Assembly: GCA_013177945.1 (NCBI GenBank)
Contig: JABLXW010000007.1
Coordinates: 1 to 64,000 of the forward strand
Length of the DNA: 64,000 nt
Direction: 5' to 3'
From: Bacillota bacterium
Lineage (GTDB): Bacteria; Bacillota; DSM-12270; Thermacetogeniales; Thermacetogeniaceae
Shown: positions 25,690 to 33,959 of the stretch, one piece after another
How the letters are laid out: the number at the start of each line of letters is the position of its first letter
Position numbering within the stretch: the first letter of the stretch is position 1
Position numbers and translations under genes: made by a program
Notes under the pieces: generated by a model
What the model saw: only the letters and a program-made list of their open reading frames with translations
Database searches by the model: none
What the model was told of the DNA's origin: nothing

Positions 25690-27840
25690 GTGAGAAGCTA
25701 TTTGAGAGAAATGCGTCAAAAATCCGGCGTTGCGCTAAAAGCTATGGCAAGGGATCTGGGAATAGATCCCGGGTTCTTAAGCCGTGTGGAGCGAGGACTT
25801 GTGAGCGCGCCAGACCACATCATTGAGGTTTATTGCAAACGATTTGGAACGCTACCCGATGACATTACTTCGCCTCCAGAGTTCGGCTATCTACGCGAAA
25901 ACACCGCACAATACCGTGTCACTCAATTCACCTTTCCTTTTGAATCAAAACCCCCGGCGCCGGCCAGGGCCGATCTTCTGCCAAAGGTTGAAGCCTCTCC
26001 TTTACACGATGCACCGCCGGTGTTCTATCTTTCTCATAACCCGTATCTCGCCGATTTAACCGATCCCACGCGGCCCCCAAAATTCGTACCTTTGCCTTAT
26101 ACGAACAACATATCTGCTGGTAAGAACTCTTACGTATACGATGCCCATACATACCATACAAAGGTCCCGCCAGAAGGCTTAAAACTGTTGATTGACTATT
26201 ATACCCGTTCCGGTGATGTTGTCCTGGACCCGTTCTGTGGCTCCGGGATGACCGGTGTTGCGGCAACCGAAATGGGGCGCAAGGCTATTCTGGTTGATCT
26301 ATCACCAGCTGCCACTTTCATTACCTGGAATATGCTTACACCGGTTCCTGCGCATCGCTATCTTCAAGCCGTCCAGTGCGTTTTAAAACATGCCGTGGAA
26401 TTAGAACAAAGGCTTTACAACACTCATTGCCGCGTTTGCGGACGCACTGTTCCCATGCTCTATATGGTATGGAGCTACGGCGTTTTATGCCGCTACTGTG
26501 GCCGAGAACTTATTCTTTGGGACGTTGCCCGCGACGAGCGGCCTAGCCCACGTGAAAGCAAGATAAGGACTGAATTTCCCTGTCCATACTGTGGCAAAAA
26601 CCTGAAGAAGAGACTGTTAAAGAAAACCAGACGGTACCCTGTCCAGGTGGGGTACAAATGCTGCCAGCGAGGCCTGAAAGAAGCGGTTGCTTCACCTGAC
26701 GAACACGACCTGGCCCTGCTGGCCAAGATTGAAAGTGACGGGATACCAAAGGATTTATGGTACCCCGTGGACCCTTTCCCCGAAGGCGTAAATACCAGAC
26801 AACCAATCGCGGCCGGGATTACAAGCGTGGATAAAGCTTATACGCCACGAGCACTTTGGGCTATGGCGTATTTATGGGATGTCGCTGCGCGGTGGCCTGA
26901 CCCTGAGATACGCACAAAGCTTTTCTTCACGCTAACATCTCTCTACCAGCGTGTGACGGTGTTCGCAGAATTCCGGTTCTGGGGAGGGAGTGGAAACACA
27001 GCCAACTTCAACGTACCAGGCATAATGAATGAACAAAATGTCTTTAGAGCCTTCGAACGTAAGGCTCATACCATAAGCTGGTATTTGAGCAACGCGCCAA
27101 AGGCAGCCCGGCAGTTTCGCATCAGCACCCAATCTGCGTGCTGGCTGCCGCAGATTCCGAGCAAGTCTATCGATTACATCCTGACAGATCCACCTTTTGG
27201 AGGCAATATCAACTACTCTGAAATGAATTTCTTGTGGGAAAGCTGGTTACGGACCTTCACCGACAATACGGAAGAAATCATCATCAACGACTCGCAGGGG
27301 AAGGGGTTAGAGGAATACAAGAAATTGTTAACAAAAGCGTTGGTTGAAGCAAGGCGTGTACTTAAAGACGATGGCTGGATGAGCATCATGTTTCATAATT
27401 CGTCGGCCAAAGTCTGGGAAGCTTTCCAGCAAGCCATTTTTGACGCAGGGTTTGCTATCGAAGGCATACAGATATTTGACAAGAAGCATGGCACATTTAA
27501 ACAGTTTGTTTCAGAAAACGCGGTCGGTTACAACCTTGTTTTGCACTGTCGCAAGGCAAGAGCACCACAAAGCATAGAAGAAAACGGCAAGGCAGAAGTC
27601 CACCGCCAGATAACAGGATTCATCAGGGAGGCATTATCTCGATCTCGCGACCGGTATGTTATAAAGTACAGTCACGTTCCGCGAAAAAAAGAACTGGACT
27701 ACCGCAAGTTATATGCAGAATGGCTGGCCACTGCGTTGCCGGTGACGCGCATTAACATAAGTTTCGAAGAGTTCCGGTCAATTGTAAACCGCGTTATCTC
27801 GGAATACGATGCCGCAAACTCAGTAATTCGTCCAAAGTGA
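25690..27840 (+). CDS. DNA methyltransferase with N-terminal XRE helix-turn-helix and internal zinc-finger-like region
   Basis: A 716-residue protein. Residues 3-40 form an XRE-type HTH (LREMRQKSGVALKAMARDLG, FLSRVERGL). AdoMet-binding motif I is LDPFCGSGMTG (179-189); the catalytic motif is TDPPFGGN (499-506), pointing to N6-adenine or N4-cytosine methylation. Between them lie about 300 residues with cysteine pairs at 247/250, 267/270, 298/301 and 324/325, probably zinc ribbons within the target-recognition region. The order motif I, large insert, motif IV resembles the alpha group. GTG start behind AGGAGG. Codon use is AT-richer than neighbours. Its 3' end overlaps the converging nuclease gene by 47 bp. 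Confidence 0.87.
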   Translation: MRSYLREMRQKSGVALKAMARDLGIDPGFLSRVERGLVSAPDHIIEVYCKRFGTLPDDITSPPEFGYLRENTAQYRVTQFTFPFESKPPAPARADLLPKVEASPLHDAPPVFYLSHNPYLADLTDPTRPPKFVPLPYTNNISAGKNSYVYDAHTYHTKVPPEGLKLLIDYYTRSGDVVLDPFCGSGMTGVAATEMGRKAILVDLSPAATFITWNMLTPVPAHRYLQAVQCVLKHAVELEQRLYNTHCRVCGRTVPMLYMVWSYGVLCRYCGRELILWDVARDERPSPRESKIRTEFPCPYCGKNLKKRLLKKTRRYPVQVGYKCCQRGLKEAVASPDEHDLALLAKIESDGIPKDLWYPVDPFPEGVNTRQPIAAGITSVDKAYTPRALWAMAYLWDVAARWPDPEIRTKLFFTLTSLYQRVTVFAEFRFWGGSGNTANFNVPGIMNEQNVFRAFERKAHTISWYLSNAPKAARQFRISTQSACWLPQIPSKSIDYILTDPPFGGNINYSEMNFLWESWLRTFTDNTEEIIINDSQGKGLEEYKKLLTKALVEARRVLKDDGWMSIMFHNSSAKVWEAFQQAIFDAGFAIEGIQIFDKKHGTFKQFVSENAVGYNLVLHCRKARAPQSIEENGKAEVHRQITGFIREALSRSRDRYVIKYSHVPRKKELDYRKLYAEWLATALPVTRINISFEEFRSIVNRVISEYDAANSVIRPK

Positions 27841-28483
27841 AGGGCTTGGGTTCAATCTGGAGAATATCTGCATTGGCAGGAATCTCGTACAATACGTAAA
27901 ACTGGCTGCCCCTGGATGTCCATTTGAACTGCGCTGGCCGCGGAGTTGTAATAATATTTCGGCTCTGGCCTTTTGCCTTACCACTGTCACGCCATGTATA
28001 TTTATCTACGTCATAGATGGGCGGATCGATCTCCCAGTATATGAATTCGCGTCTTCGCAACCTTAACAGGATGCTAATTCGATCCCAGTTTTGGCTGGCT
28101 ATGGTATTGTACGCGCTTAACACGCGTGCACCGAGTTCGCTTGCGTCGAGGGAGTGTAATTCGTTTTCCTTCAACAACTCATCTACGGGTGGGCGTGCTA
28201 CAATCAAATCCTCGCGGTATCCCAGGAAATCCCTCGCTGCCCTGCGCTTTTTGCTGATAGCGTGGTCCAGGCTTTCCGTTTTGACTGAGTATCTTATGCC
28301 GTTTACGACAACGTCGGGATTCGGTCGATTGTCGCGTTTCCCTGACCAGGTTCCACCTTTTATACGGGCAAAGATCTGCTCCCAGACCGGCCCTGGCATA
28401 TCGATACCGAAAGGAAGCGAATAGTAAAGCTCCAGCAATTTTTGTGCCTCAATAATTTCTTCGTCCGACAGGTAATTACCCAT
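27794..28483 (-). CDS. candidate type II restriction endonuclease
   Basis: A 229-residue protein of no family I can name, encoded between a methyltransferase and a C-type regulator, the position of a restriction nuclease. A PD-(D/E)XK-like core is visible: NPDVVVNGIRYSVKTE, with Asp57 and Lys68 and a Ser where the usual Asp/Glu stands, followed by Glu70. An Arg/Lys-rich segment (SKKRRAARDFLGYRED) follows. ATG 28483, which overlaps the regulator gene by 8 bp and has GGAGGG 11 bp upstream, is preferred over an earlier in-frame start. The nuclease role is an inference from context and this weak motif. Confidence 0.65.
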   Translation of the reverse strand: MGNYLSDEEIIEAQKLLELYYSLPFGIDMPGPVWEQIFARIKGGTWSGKRDNRPNPDVVVNGIRYSVKTESLDHAISKKRRAARDFLGYREDLIVARPPVDELLKENELHSLDASELGARVLSAYNTIASQNWDRISILLRLRRREFIYWEIDPPIYDVDKYTWRDSGKAKGQSRNIITTPRPAQFKWTSRGSQFYVLYEIPANADILQIEPKPFTLDELLSLRHRIPR

Positions 28484-28724
28484 CGCTGCTCTGGCCCTCC
28501 ATGTCCAGAGGCGAAACAATCCCTTCAACTAATTCGGCCAAACTGACGCCAAGCGCCCGAGCGAGGGCCACAATGTTTTCCAGGGAAATATTCCGTTCCC
28601 CGCGCTCTACCGAGCCTATGTACGTCCTGTGAAGGCCCGCCCTTTCAGCCAGTTCTTCCTGGGAAAATCCGCGTCGTTTTCGCAAGCGGCGAACATTTTG
28701 ACCAAAAACTTTCTTTGGGTCCAT
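28476..28724 (-). CDS. C-protein-like XRE regulator of the restriction gene
   Basis: An 82-residue single-domain HTH protein: FGQNVRRLRKRRGFSQEELA, ERAGLHRTYIGSVERGERNI and SLENIVALARALGVSLAELV are the five helices of the C-protein/434 repressor fold. C proteins of type II systems delay nuclease expression until DNA is methylated. It is cotranscribed with the nuclease (8-bp overlap), has no Shine-Dalgarno sequence, and lies just behind a tandem palindromic operator, all typical of C proteins. Confidence 0.85.
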   Translation of the reverse strand: MDPKKVFGQNVRRLRKRRGFSQEELAERAGLHRTYIGSVERGERNISLENIVALARALGVSLAELVEGIVSPLDMEGQSSDG

Positions 28725-28745
28725 AAACCAATCTTATTACATGAT

Positions 28746-28770
28746 GATTAAAAGTCTACATACTATAAGT
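28746..28770 (-). promoter_or_regulatory. tandem C-box operator upstream of the C-protein gene
   Basis: Two short palindromes, ACTTATAGT (28762-28770 on the minus strand) and GACTTTTAATC (28746-28756), with centres 15 bp apart. This matches the known C-protein operator layout of paired GACT...AGTC-like half sites. TAATAA, a possible -10, follows nine bases before the ATG, suggesting a leaderless transcript. Confidence 0.7.
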
Positions 28771-28967
28771 AGCAATCCAGGCATCCACGAGACCTCCGCA
28801 GGACCAAAAGAGCTACATGGGTAATGGTCAGCACAAACCGCCGCACAGAGAAGACGCGCTCCCTACAGGTCAGGGGATGCTGGACGATCTTTATAAACTT
28901 TATAAAGCTATAAAGCTCCCGGCAGCGTTCCGAAATTTTTTCCCTGACATTTTTACTGACGCCTGAC

Positions 28968-28981
28968 ACCGTTTAATTTTC
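28968..28981 (+). repeat. right copy of 14-bp direct repeat flanking the R-M island
   Basis: Identical to 25308-25321. It ends at the stop of the downstream phosphodiesterase gene, a likely boundary of the inserted segment. Confidence 0.6.
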
Positions 28982-29456
28982 AAGGCAGCTCAAAAATTTC
29001 CACGTTGTAGCCGGAAGCCTGGAATTCTAAAACTGCATAGGTGGATTTCTCCTGGAGCCGGGGCCGGGCGATGCTCCCGGGGTTGAGGAAATAAACCCCC
29101 TCGATCTCCCCGTGCTGGGCGACATGGGTGTGCCCGAAAATCACCATCTCCGCCCCAATCTCGCAGGTGCGGTAATAGAGGCGCAGCAAACCATGCTTGA
29201 CCCCGTACAGGTGGCCGTGGGTCAGGTAGATGCGGCGCCCCCGAATTTCCAGAACCTCCTCCACAGGCCCCAGGACGCTCCTGTCGCAGTTTCCCATAAC
29301 GGCCTTCACTTCAATCCCGAACACCTTTCCCAGGTGGAGGGCGTCCCGGTAATAATCCCCCGCATGGACCAGCAGATCAACCGCTCCCATTTGCGCCACG
29401 GCCCTTTCTGCCCTCCTCAAATCACCATGCGAGTCACTTAAAATCCCGACCCGCAT
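28980..29456 (-). CDS. YfcE/MJ0936-type metallophosphodiesterase
   Basis: A 158-residue calcineurin-like phosphoesterase with all metal-binding motifs: [37 protein letters not shown] and IFGHTHVAQ. Family members hydrolyse phosphodiesters in vitro; the natural substrate is unclear. ATG 29456 with AAAGGAGG is preferred over a longer frame. It overlaps the rdgB 3' end by 23 bp and belongs to the rph-rdgB-yfcE run. Confidence 0.92.
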   Translation of the reverse strand: MRVGILSDSHGDLRRAERAVAQMGAVDLLVHAGDYYRDALHLGKVFGIEVKAVMGNCDRSVLGPVEEVLEIRGRRIYLTHGHLYGVKHGLLRLYYRTCEIGAEMVIFGHTHVAQHGEIEGVYFLNPGSIARPRLQEKSTYAVLEFQASGYNVEIFELP

Positions 29457-30069
29457 CCCCTGCCTCCTTTCTTTCATCCAGCAGGCGGACAAGAACATCA
29501 CGCGCCAGGCGCAAGGCCCGGGCGCGGTGGCTGATCTGATTCTTCACCTGGGGCCCCAGTTCCGCAAAGGTCTTCCCCAGGGAGGGAACGAAAAAAAGGG
29601 GATCGTAGCCAAAACCGCTCTTCCCCCGGGGGAAGAAGGTTATTCTCCCCTCGCAAACTCCCTCGCTCAGAAACTCCTCCCCCCATGGGGTGACGACGGC
29701 GATCACACAGCGAAAGCGCGCCGTCCGCCTGTCGAAGGAAACCCCCTCCAGGGCGGCCAGGAGCTTTCTGTTGTTGGCTTCGTCATCGCCGCCGGGCCCG
29801 GCAAAACGGGAGGAGCGGACCCCGGGCGCCCCTCCCAGGTGATCCACCTCGAGCCCGGAGTCGTCTGCAAGGGCGACCAGTCCCGTCGCAGCAGCAACGG
29901 CGCGCGCCTTCAAAAGAGCGTTTTCCCGCAGCGTGGAGCCCGTCTCCGGAATTTCGGGGAGGCCGGGAAAGTCCGCAAGGGAAAGGAGCTTCACGGGAAG
30001 GTCCGCCAGAAGCTCCCGAAATTCAGAAATCTTGCCCGGATTCCGGCTGGCAATCACGATCTTCTGCAT
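29434..30069 (-). CDS. rdgB: XTP/dITP diphosphatase (RdgB/HAM1)
   Basis: House-cleaning enzyme that hydrolyses ITP, dITP and XTP to monophosphates. Motifs: [18 protein letters not shown] at the N-terminus, [29 protein letters not shown] and ISHRARALR. The frame extends 43 codons upstream into rph, but ATG 30069 gives the family N-terminus [13 protein letters not shown]. It overlaps rph by 47 bp, a common rph-rdgB arrangement. Confidence 0.95.
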   Translation of the reverse strand: MQKIVIASRNPGKISEFRELLADLPVKLLSLADFPGLPEIPETGSTLRENALLKARAVAAATGLVALADDSGLEVDHLGGAPGVRSSRFAGPGGDDEANNRKLLAALEGVSFDRRTARFRCVIAVVTPWGEEFLSEGVCEGRITFFPRGKSGFGYDPLFFVPSLGKTFAELGPQVKNQISHRARALRLARDVLVRLLDERKEAGDAGRDFK

Positions 30070-30787
30070 GGATTTCACCCAGCAGTTCTTTTTGGAGCGC
30101 GATGAGCTCCCTCGTCCCCCGCCTTGCCAGGTCCAGGAGCAGGGAGAGTTCCTCGCCGGTGAAAGGCCTTCCTTCGGCAGTCCCCTGGATCTCCACAAAC
30201 TCTCCGCTTCCGGTCATCACGACATTCATATCAACCTCGGCGCGGGCGTCCTCCTCAAAGGAGAGATCGAGGCACAGCTCCCCATCTACTTTCCCCACAC
30301 TTACGGCGGCAACATAGTCGCGCAGGGGCAGCTCCTCCAGGAGCCCCTGCTCCCGGAGGAGCCGCAGGGCATCTACAAGGGCCACGAAGGAGCCGGTAAT
30401 CGCCGCCGTGCGCGTCCCCCCGTCGGCCTGAATGACGTCGCAGTCGATCCAGATCGTTCGCTCCCCCAGCTTCTCCAGGTCCACGACGGCCCGGAGAGAA
30501 CGGCCGATGAGCCGCTGGATTTCGCAGGATCTTCCGTTGAGCCTCCCCCTCGTAATGTCCCGCGGGGTTCGCACCGAGGTGGAGCGGGGAAGCATGCTGT
30601 ACTCGGCGGTAACCCACCCCTTCCCTTCCCCTTTGATGAAGGAGGGAACCTTGTCCTCGATGCTGGCGGTGCAGATCACCTTCGTGTCCCCCATCTCGAT
30701 GAGGACCGAACCCTCGGCATACTTCAAATAGTGACGCCGGATGCGGACGGGGCGTAATTCCCCGGGCCTTCTTCCATCAGGGCGCAT
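30023..30787 (-). CDS. rph: ribonuclease PH
   Basis: A phosphate-dependent 3' exoribonuclease that trims tRNA 3' ends. Starts [16 protein letters not shown]; then [56 protein letters not shown] and [20 protein letters not shown], all family hallmarks including the phosphate-binding Arg residues. ATG 30787 with GGGAG is chosen over a TTG three codons earlier. The protein is close to the usual length. Confidence 0.96.
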   Translation of the reverse strand: MRPDGRRPGELRPVRIRRHYLKYAEGSVLIEMGDTKVICTASIEDKVPSFIKGEGKGWVTAEYSMLPRSTSVRTPRDITRGRLNGRSCEIQRLIGRSLRAVVDLEKLGERTIWIDCDVIQADGGTRTAAITGSFVALVDALRLLREQGLLEELPLRDYVAAVSVGKVDGELCLDLSFEEDARAEVDMNVVMTGSGEFVEIQGTAEGRPFTGEELSLLLDLARRGTRELIALQKELLGEIHAEDRDCQPESGQDF

Positions 30788-30838
30788 CAAAACCAACTCC
30801 CAATCTTTGTTATCCCAAGTTTAGCACAAGAACGCAAT

Positions 30839-31402
30839 TTAAGGAAGAAGCTTCCGGTACCGGGCGGGGCCGCTTTCGTAGAGATTGCGGCCCCGGCTGT
30901 CGATGGCCACGATGACGGGAAAGTCCCTGACCACGAAGCGGTAGACGGCCTCCGGGCCCAAATCAGGATAGGCAACCACCTTCACCTCTTTGATGCACCG
31001 GGAAAGGAGCGCGCCCGCCCCTCCCGTCGCTGCGAGGTATACCGCGCCGTATTTCTGCAGGGCCGCAACCACCTCCGCGCTCCGGTTGCCCTTCCCAACC
31101 AGCCCCCGCACCCCGTAAGCCAGGAGGGGTGGGGTAAAGGGGTCCATGCGCCCGCTCGTGGTGGGGCCTGCCGCACCGCAGACCCGTCCTGGGGGTGGAG
31201 GCGTCGGGCCCACGTAGTAGAGGACCTCACCCCTGAGGTCAAGGGGGAGCTCTTCCCCCTGCGCCAGGGCCGCCGCAAAGCGCCGGTGCGCCTCGTCCCG
31301 CGCTCCGTAGAGCACCCCCGTCAGCAGGAGCCGCTGCCCGGCCTCCAGCTCCCGCGCTGCTGCCGCCGTGAAGGGAACCTTGAGAGAAACGGGCTCATTC
31401 AT
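30839..31402 (-). CDS. class I fumarate hydratase, beta (C-terminal) subunit
   Basis: A 187-residue Fe-S hydro-lyase beta domain: VGPTPPPPGRVCGAAGPTTS, RMDPFTPPLL, GKGNRSAEVVAALQKYGAVY and FPVIVAIDSRG are family signatures. With the alpha subunit it interconverts fumarate and malate (or acts on tartrate; the sequence alone does not separate these). The ATG overlaps the alpha subunit gene by 8 bp. Confidence 0.92.
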   Translation of the reverse strand: MNEPVSLKVPFTAAAARELEAGQRLLLTGVLYGARDEAHRRFAAALAQGEELPLDLRGEVLYYVGPTPPPPGRVCGAAGPTTSGRMDPFTPPLLAYGVRGLVGKGNRSAEVVAALQKYGAVYLAATGGAGALLSRCIKEVKVVAYPDLGPEAVYRFVVRDFPVIVAIDSRGRNLYESGPARYRKLLP

Positions 31403-32255
31403 CCTCTTCCCCTCCCCAGACCCAGGTCCGGTGCCGCGCCGCGTGGCAGCTGATGCTCACCCCGACGGGAAGGCCCGCGATGTGCGTGGGGTATGTTTCG
31501 ATGTGAACGGCAAGGGCGGTAACCGTCCCCCCTAACCCCCCGGGCCCAAGGCCGAGGGCGTTCACCGCCTCCTTGAGCTCCGCTTCCAGTGTCGCCACTT
31601 CAGGGTCGGGGTGGAAAGCCCCGAGCGGCCGCAGGAGAGCGCGCCTGGCAAGGAAAAGTGCCTTCTCCGCCGTCCCCCCCAGCCCCACTCCCACGACCAC
31701 AGGGGGGCAGGGGTTTGCCCCGGCCTGCCTGACGGCAGCAGTGACGAATTCCTTCACGCCCTCCCTCCCGGCAGTGGGCCTCAGCATCCCCAGCGCGGTG
31801 CAGTTCTCGCTTCCAAAACCCTTCGGCATCACGGAGAGGCGGAAGGCAGCCCCTGGCACGATCTCGTAATGGATGACAGCAGGAGTATTGTCGCCGGTAT
31901 TGACCCGGCGCAGGGGATCGGCCACCACCGACTTCCGCAGGCAGCCCTCCCGGTAGCCTCTCGCCACACCCCGGTTAATAGCATCCCCCAGGCTGCCTCC
32001 TGTAACTCGAACCTCCTGCCCGATCTCCACAAAAACCACCACCAGGCCGGTATCCTGGCAGAGGGGAATCCGCTCCTGCCGGGCGAGAGCGGCATTCTCC
32101 AAAAGATCTTTAAGAATCATGCGCCCCAGAGGTGATTCTTCCTGCTCCAGAGCCGCTGCAAGGGCGGCTTCCACATCGCAGGGAAGTTCAAAGCTGGCCT
32201 CCTGGCAGAGTTCTGCAACCCTCGCCTCGATCAGGTCTGCAGTCAACTCCCGCAC
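31395..32255 (-). CDS. class I fumarate hydratase, alpha (N-terminal) subunit
   Basis: A 286-residue Fe-S hydro-lyase alpha domain. The 4Fe-4S ligands are expected in IPLCQDTGLVVVFV, GFGSENCTALGML and VGVSISCHAARHR, all present. GGLGGTVTALAVHIETYPTH is also typical. The GTG start is behind GGGAGGGTG. An oxygen-sensitive two-subunit fumarase is usual in strict anaerobes. Confidence 0.93.
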   Translation of the reverse strand: MRELTADLIEARVAELCQEASFELPCDVEAALAAALEQEESPLGRMILKDLLENAALARQERIPLCQDTGLVVVFVEIGQEVRVTGGSLGDAINRGVARGYREGCLRKSVVADPLRRVNTGDNTPAVIHYEIVPGAAFRLSVMPKGFGSENCTALGMLRPTAGREGVKEFVTAAVRQAGANPCPPVVVGVGLGGTAEKALFLARRALLRPLGAFHPDPEVATLEAELKEAVNALGLGPGGLGGTVTALAVHIETYPTHIAGLPVGVSISCHAARHRTWVWGGEEDE

Positions 32256-32307
32256 TTTTCACCCTCCCGCACCCCAAAATGGGGCAAAAGATTTCAGGCA
32301 AAAGATT

Positions 32308-33105
32308 TTAAAAGAAGACGGTCAGCCCCTCCCGCGCCAGCAGGAGATCCCCGGCAAAAACCGCCCGCGCCTCCCGGTAGGTGACTCTTAAATCATGTTC
32401 GGGCCAGAAGTGGGTGAGAAGAAGCCTCTTCACGCCGGCAGATGCCGCCAGCAGGCCGGCCTCCCTTGCGGTGAGGTGGCCGGAGACCCCCAAGCCCCGG
32501 TCCTTTTCCTGCAGGGTAGCCTCGCAAACCAGCAGGTCGGCGCCTCCCGCAAACTCCACCAGAGCCTCGAAAAACCCCGTGTCGCCGGTGTAGACCAGGG
32601 TCTTTCCCTCGTTTTCGAACCTTACAGCCAGATTCGGCAGGGGATGGTCTGTTAAAAGAAAGGAAACCCGCCCGCCGGATGCCCCCTGAAAACAATTCCC
32701 CAGCAGCTCCCCCAACGGAACGGCAAGGGAAGACCTGCAGGCTTCGGGAGCAATCCCTCTGAACTCCAAAACATCGGGGTAACTCCTCCAGGTTTCCGCG
32801 TCTTTTTCAGGCGCCAGGGGAGCGATCAGGGGGAGGGGAAGGGACCGCGACCCCTCCCGGCGCGCCCCGGCAAGGGCATGGCGGAGGCAAAAGAGATCGA
32901 CGTAATGATCGGGATGGAAATGGGAAATGAAAACCGCCGTCAGCTCCCGGAAATCGGTGCAGCGCCGGAGCCAGGCAAGGCTCCCGTTCCCGCAGTCCAG
33001 AAAAAGGGAAAGGTTTTTCGAAACAAGCAGGTAGCCCGGGCAGGCCCCTCCTGCCGCAGGATAGGGAGCCCAGCAACCCAAAACCGCAAGGTACACCGGA
33101 ATCAC
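32308..33105 (-). CDS. MBL-fold metallohydrolase (RNase Z-like)
   Basis: A metallo-beta-lactamase fold protein of 265 residues with VFISHFHPDHYVDLFCLRHA (HxHxDH), VYTGDTGFF (metal-bridging Asp) and LLLTHFWPEHD (late His). The N-terminus VLGCWAPYPAAGGACPGYLL resembles the RNase Z/arylsulfatase-like branch, but the exosite arm of true RNase Z is not evident. Substrate is unknown. The GTG start overlaps the murI stop. Confidence 0.85.
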   Translation of the reverse strand: MIPVYLAVLGCWAPYPAAGGACPGYLLVSKNLSLFLDCGNGSLAWLRRCTDFRELTAVFISHFHPDHYVDLFCLRHALAGARREGSRSLPLPLIAPLAPEKDAETWRSYPDVLEFRGIAPEACRSSLAVPLGELLGNCFQGASGGRVSFLLTDHPLPNLAVRFENEGKTLVYTGDTGFFEALVEFAGGADLLVCEATLQEKDRGLGVSGHLTAREAGLLAASAGVKRLLLTHFWPEHDLRVTYREARAVFAGDLLLAREGLTVFF

Positions 33106-33959
33106 TCACTTCCCGGAGAACTCTTCCCGGTAATAATTTCCCGCCTTTCCTCGTTCAGGTTAACCTGCTCGACGGTGAAAGGAAAGCCGCCCAGAAACTG
33201 CCGCCCGGCAGTATAAAACGAACGCGGCGAGCCGCTTGCATAAAAGCGGTGCCTGGGGTTCCGGCTGCTCCGGCTGCTCCCCTCTCCTCCGAGGAGAGCG
33301 ACGAGTTCCTTTACCGTTTCCTCGGCGGGATCCACAAGCTTCACACCGGGCCCCAGGATTTCGGCGATCACGGGAGCCAGAAAGGGGTAATGGGTGCAGC
33401 CCAGCACCAGGGTATCGATTCCTGCCCTCCGCAGGGGCTCAAGATATTCGGCGGCAGCCTCACGGGCCTCGGGGGTGTCCAGTTTTCCCGCCTCCACAAG
33501 AGGGACAAAACGGGGGCAGGCCTGCATGAAAACCTCCACCCCTGCGTCGAAAAGCCTCAAGGCGCGGGGATAAGCGCCGCTCCGGACGGTGGCTTCTGTG
33601 GCAATGACCCCCACCCTTTTATTCTTCGTCGCCTCCAGCGCAGCCTTTGCGCCCGGTTCCACCATGCCGAGGATGGGAAGATCGTATTTCTCCCGCAAAA
33701 AGGGGAGGGAAACCGAAGAACTGGTATTGCAGGCAGCAATGACGACCCTGGCCCCCAGCCCGATCAAAAAAGAAACAATCTGGTCGCCAAATTTAATCAG
33801 TTCCCGGGGAGAGCGGGAGCCGTACGGAACATGAGCCGTGTCCCCGAAATAGATTATTTCCTGCTCAGGAAGGTGAGAAAAAATGAGCCGGGCCACGGTC
33901 AAACCCCCCACGCCGGAATCAAAGATTCCAATCGCCCGCCCCGGCTGCGAACTTCTCAT
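33102..33959 (-). CDS. murI: glutamate racemase
   Basis: Makes D-glutamate for peptidoglycan. The two catalytic cysteines are in VVIAACNTSSS and LVLGCTHYPFL; IGIFDSGVGGLTVAR and YFGDTAHVPYGSRSP are the N-terminal signatures. ATG 33959 with GGGAG is preferred over a TTG 13 codons upstream. The C-terminal 40 residues, rich in Ser and Arg, extend past the usual end and contain YASGSPRSFYTAGRQFLGG, a feature of many Firmicute MurI proteins. Confidence 0.95.
   Translation of the reverse strand: MRSSQPGRAIGIFDSGVGGLTVARLIFSHLPEQEIIYFGDTAHVPYGSRSPRELIKFGDQIVSFLIGLGARVVIAACNTSSSVSLPFLREKYDLPILGMVEPGAKAALEATKNKRVGVIATEATVRSGAYPRALRLFDAGVEVFMQACPRFVPLVEAGKLDTPEAREAAAEYLEPLRRAGIDTLVLGCTHYPFLAPVIAEILGPGVKLVDPAEETVKELVALLGGEGSSRSSRNPRHRFYASGSPRSFYTAGRQFLGGFPFTVEQVNLNEERREIITGKSSPGSE

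Noticed and set aside
28763-28969. 68-codon frame between the C-protein gene and the right island repeat
   Set aside because: Overlaps the C-box region, no Shine-Dalgarno sequence and no family pattern.
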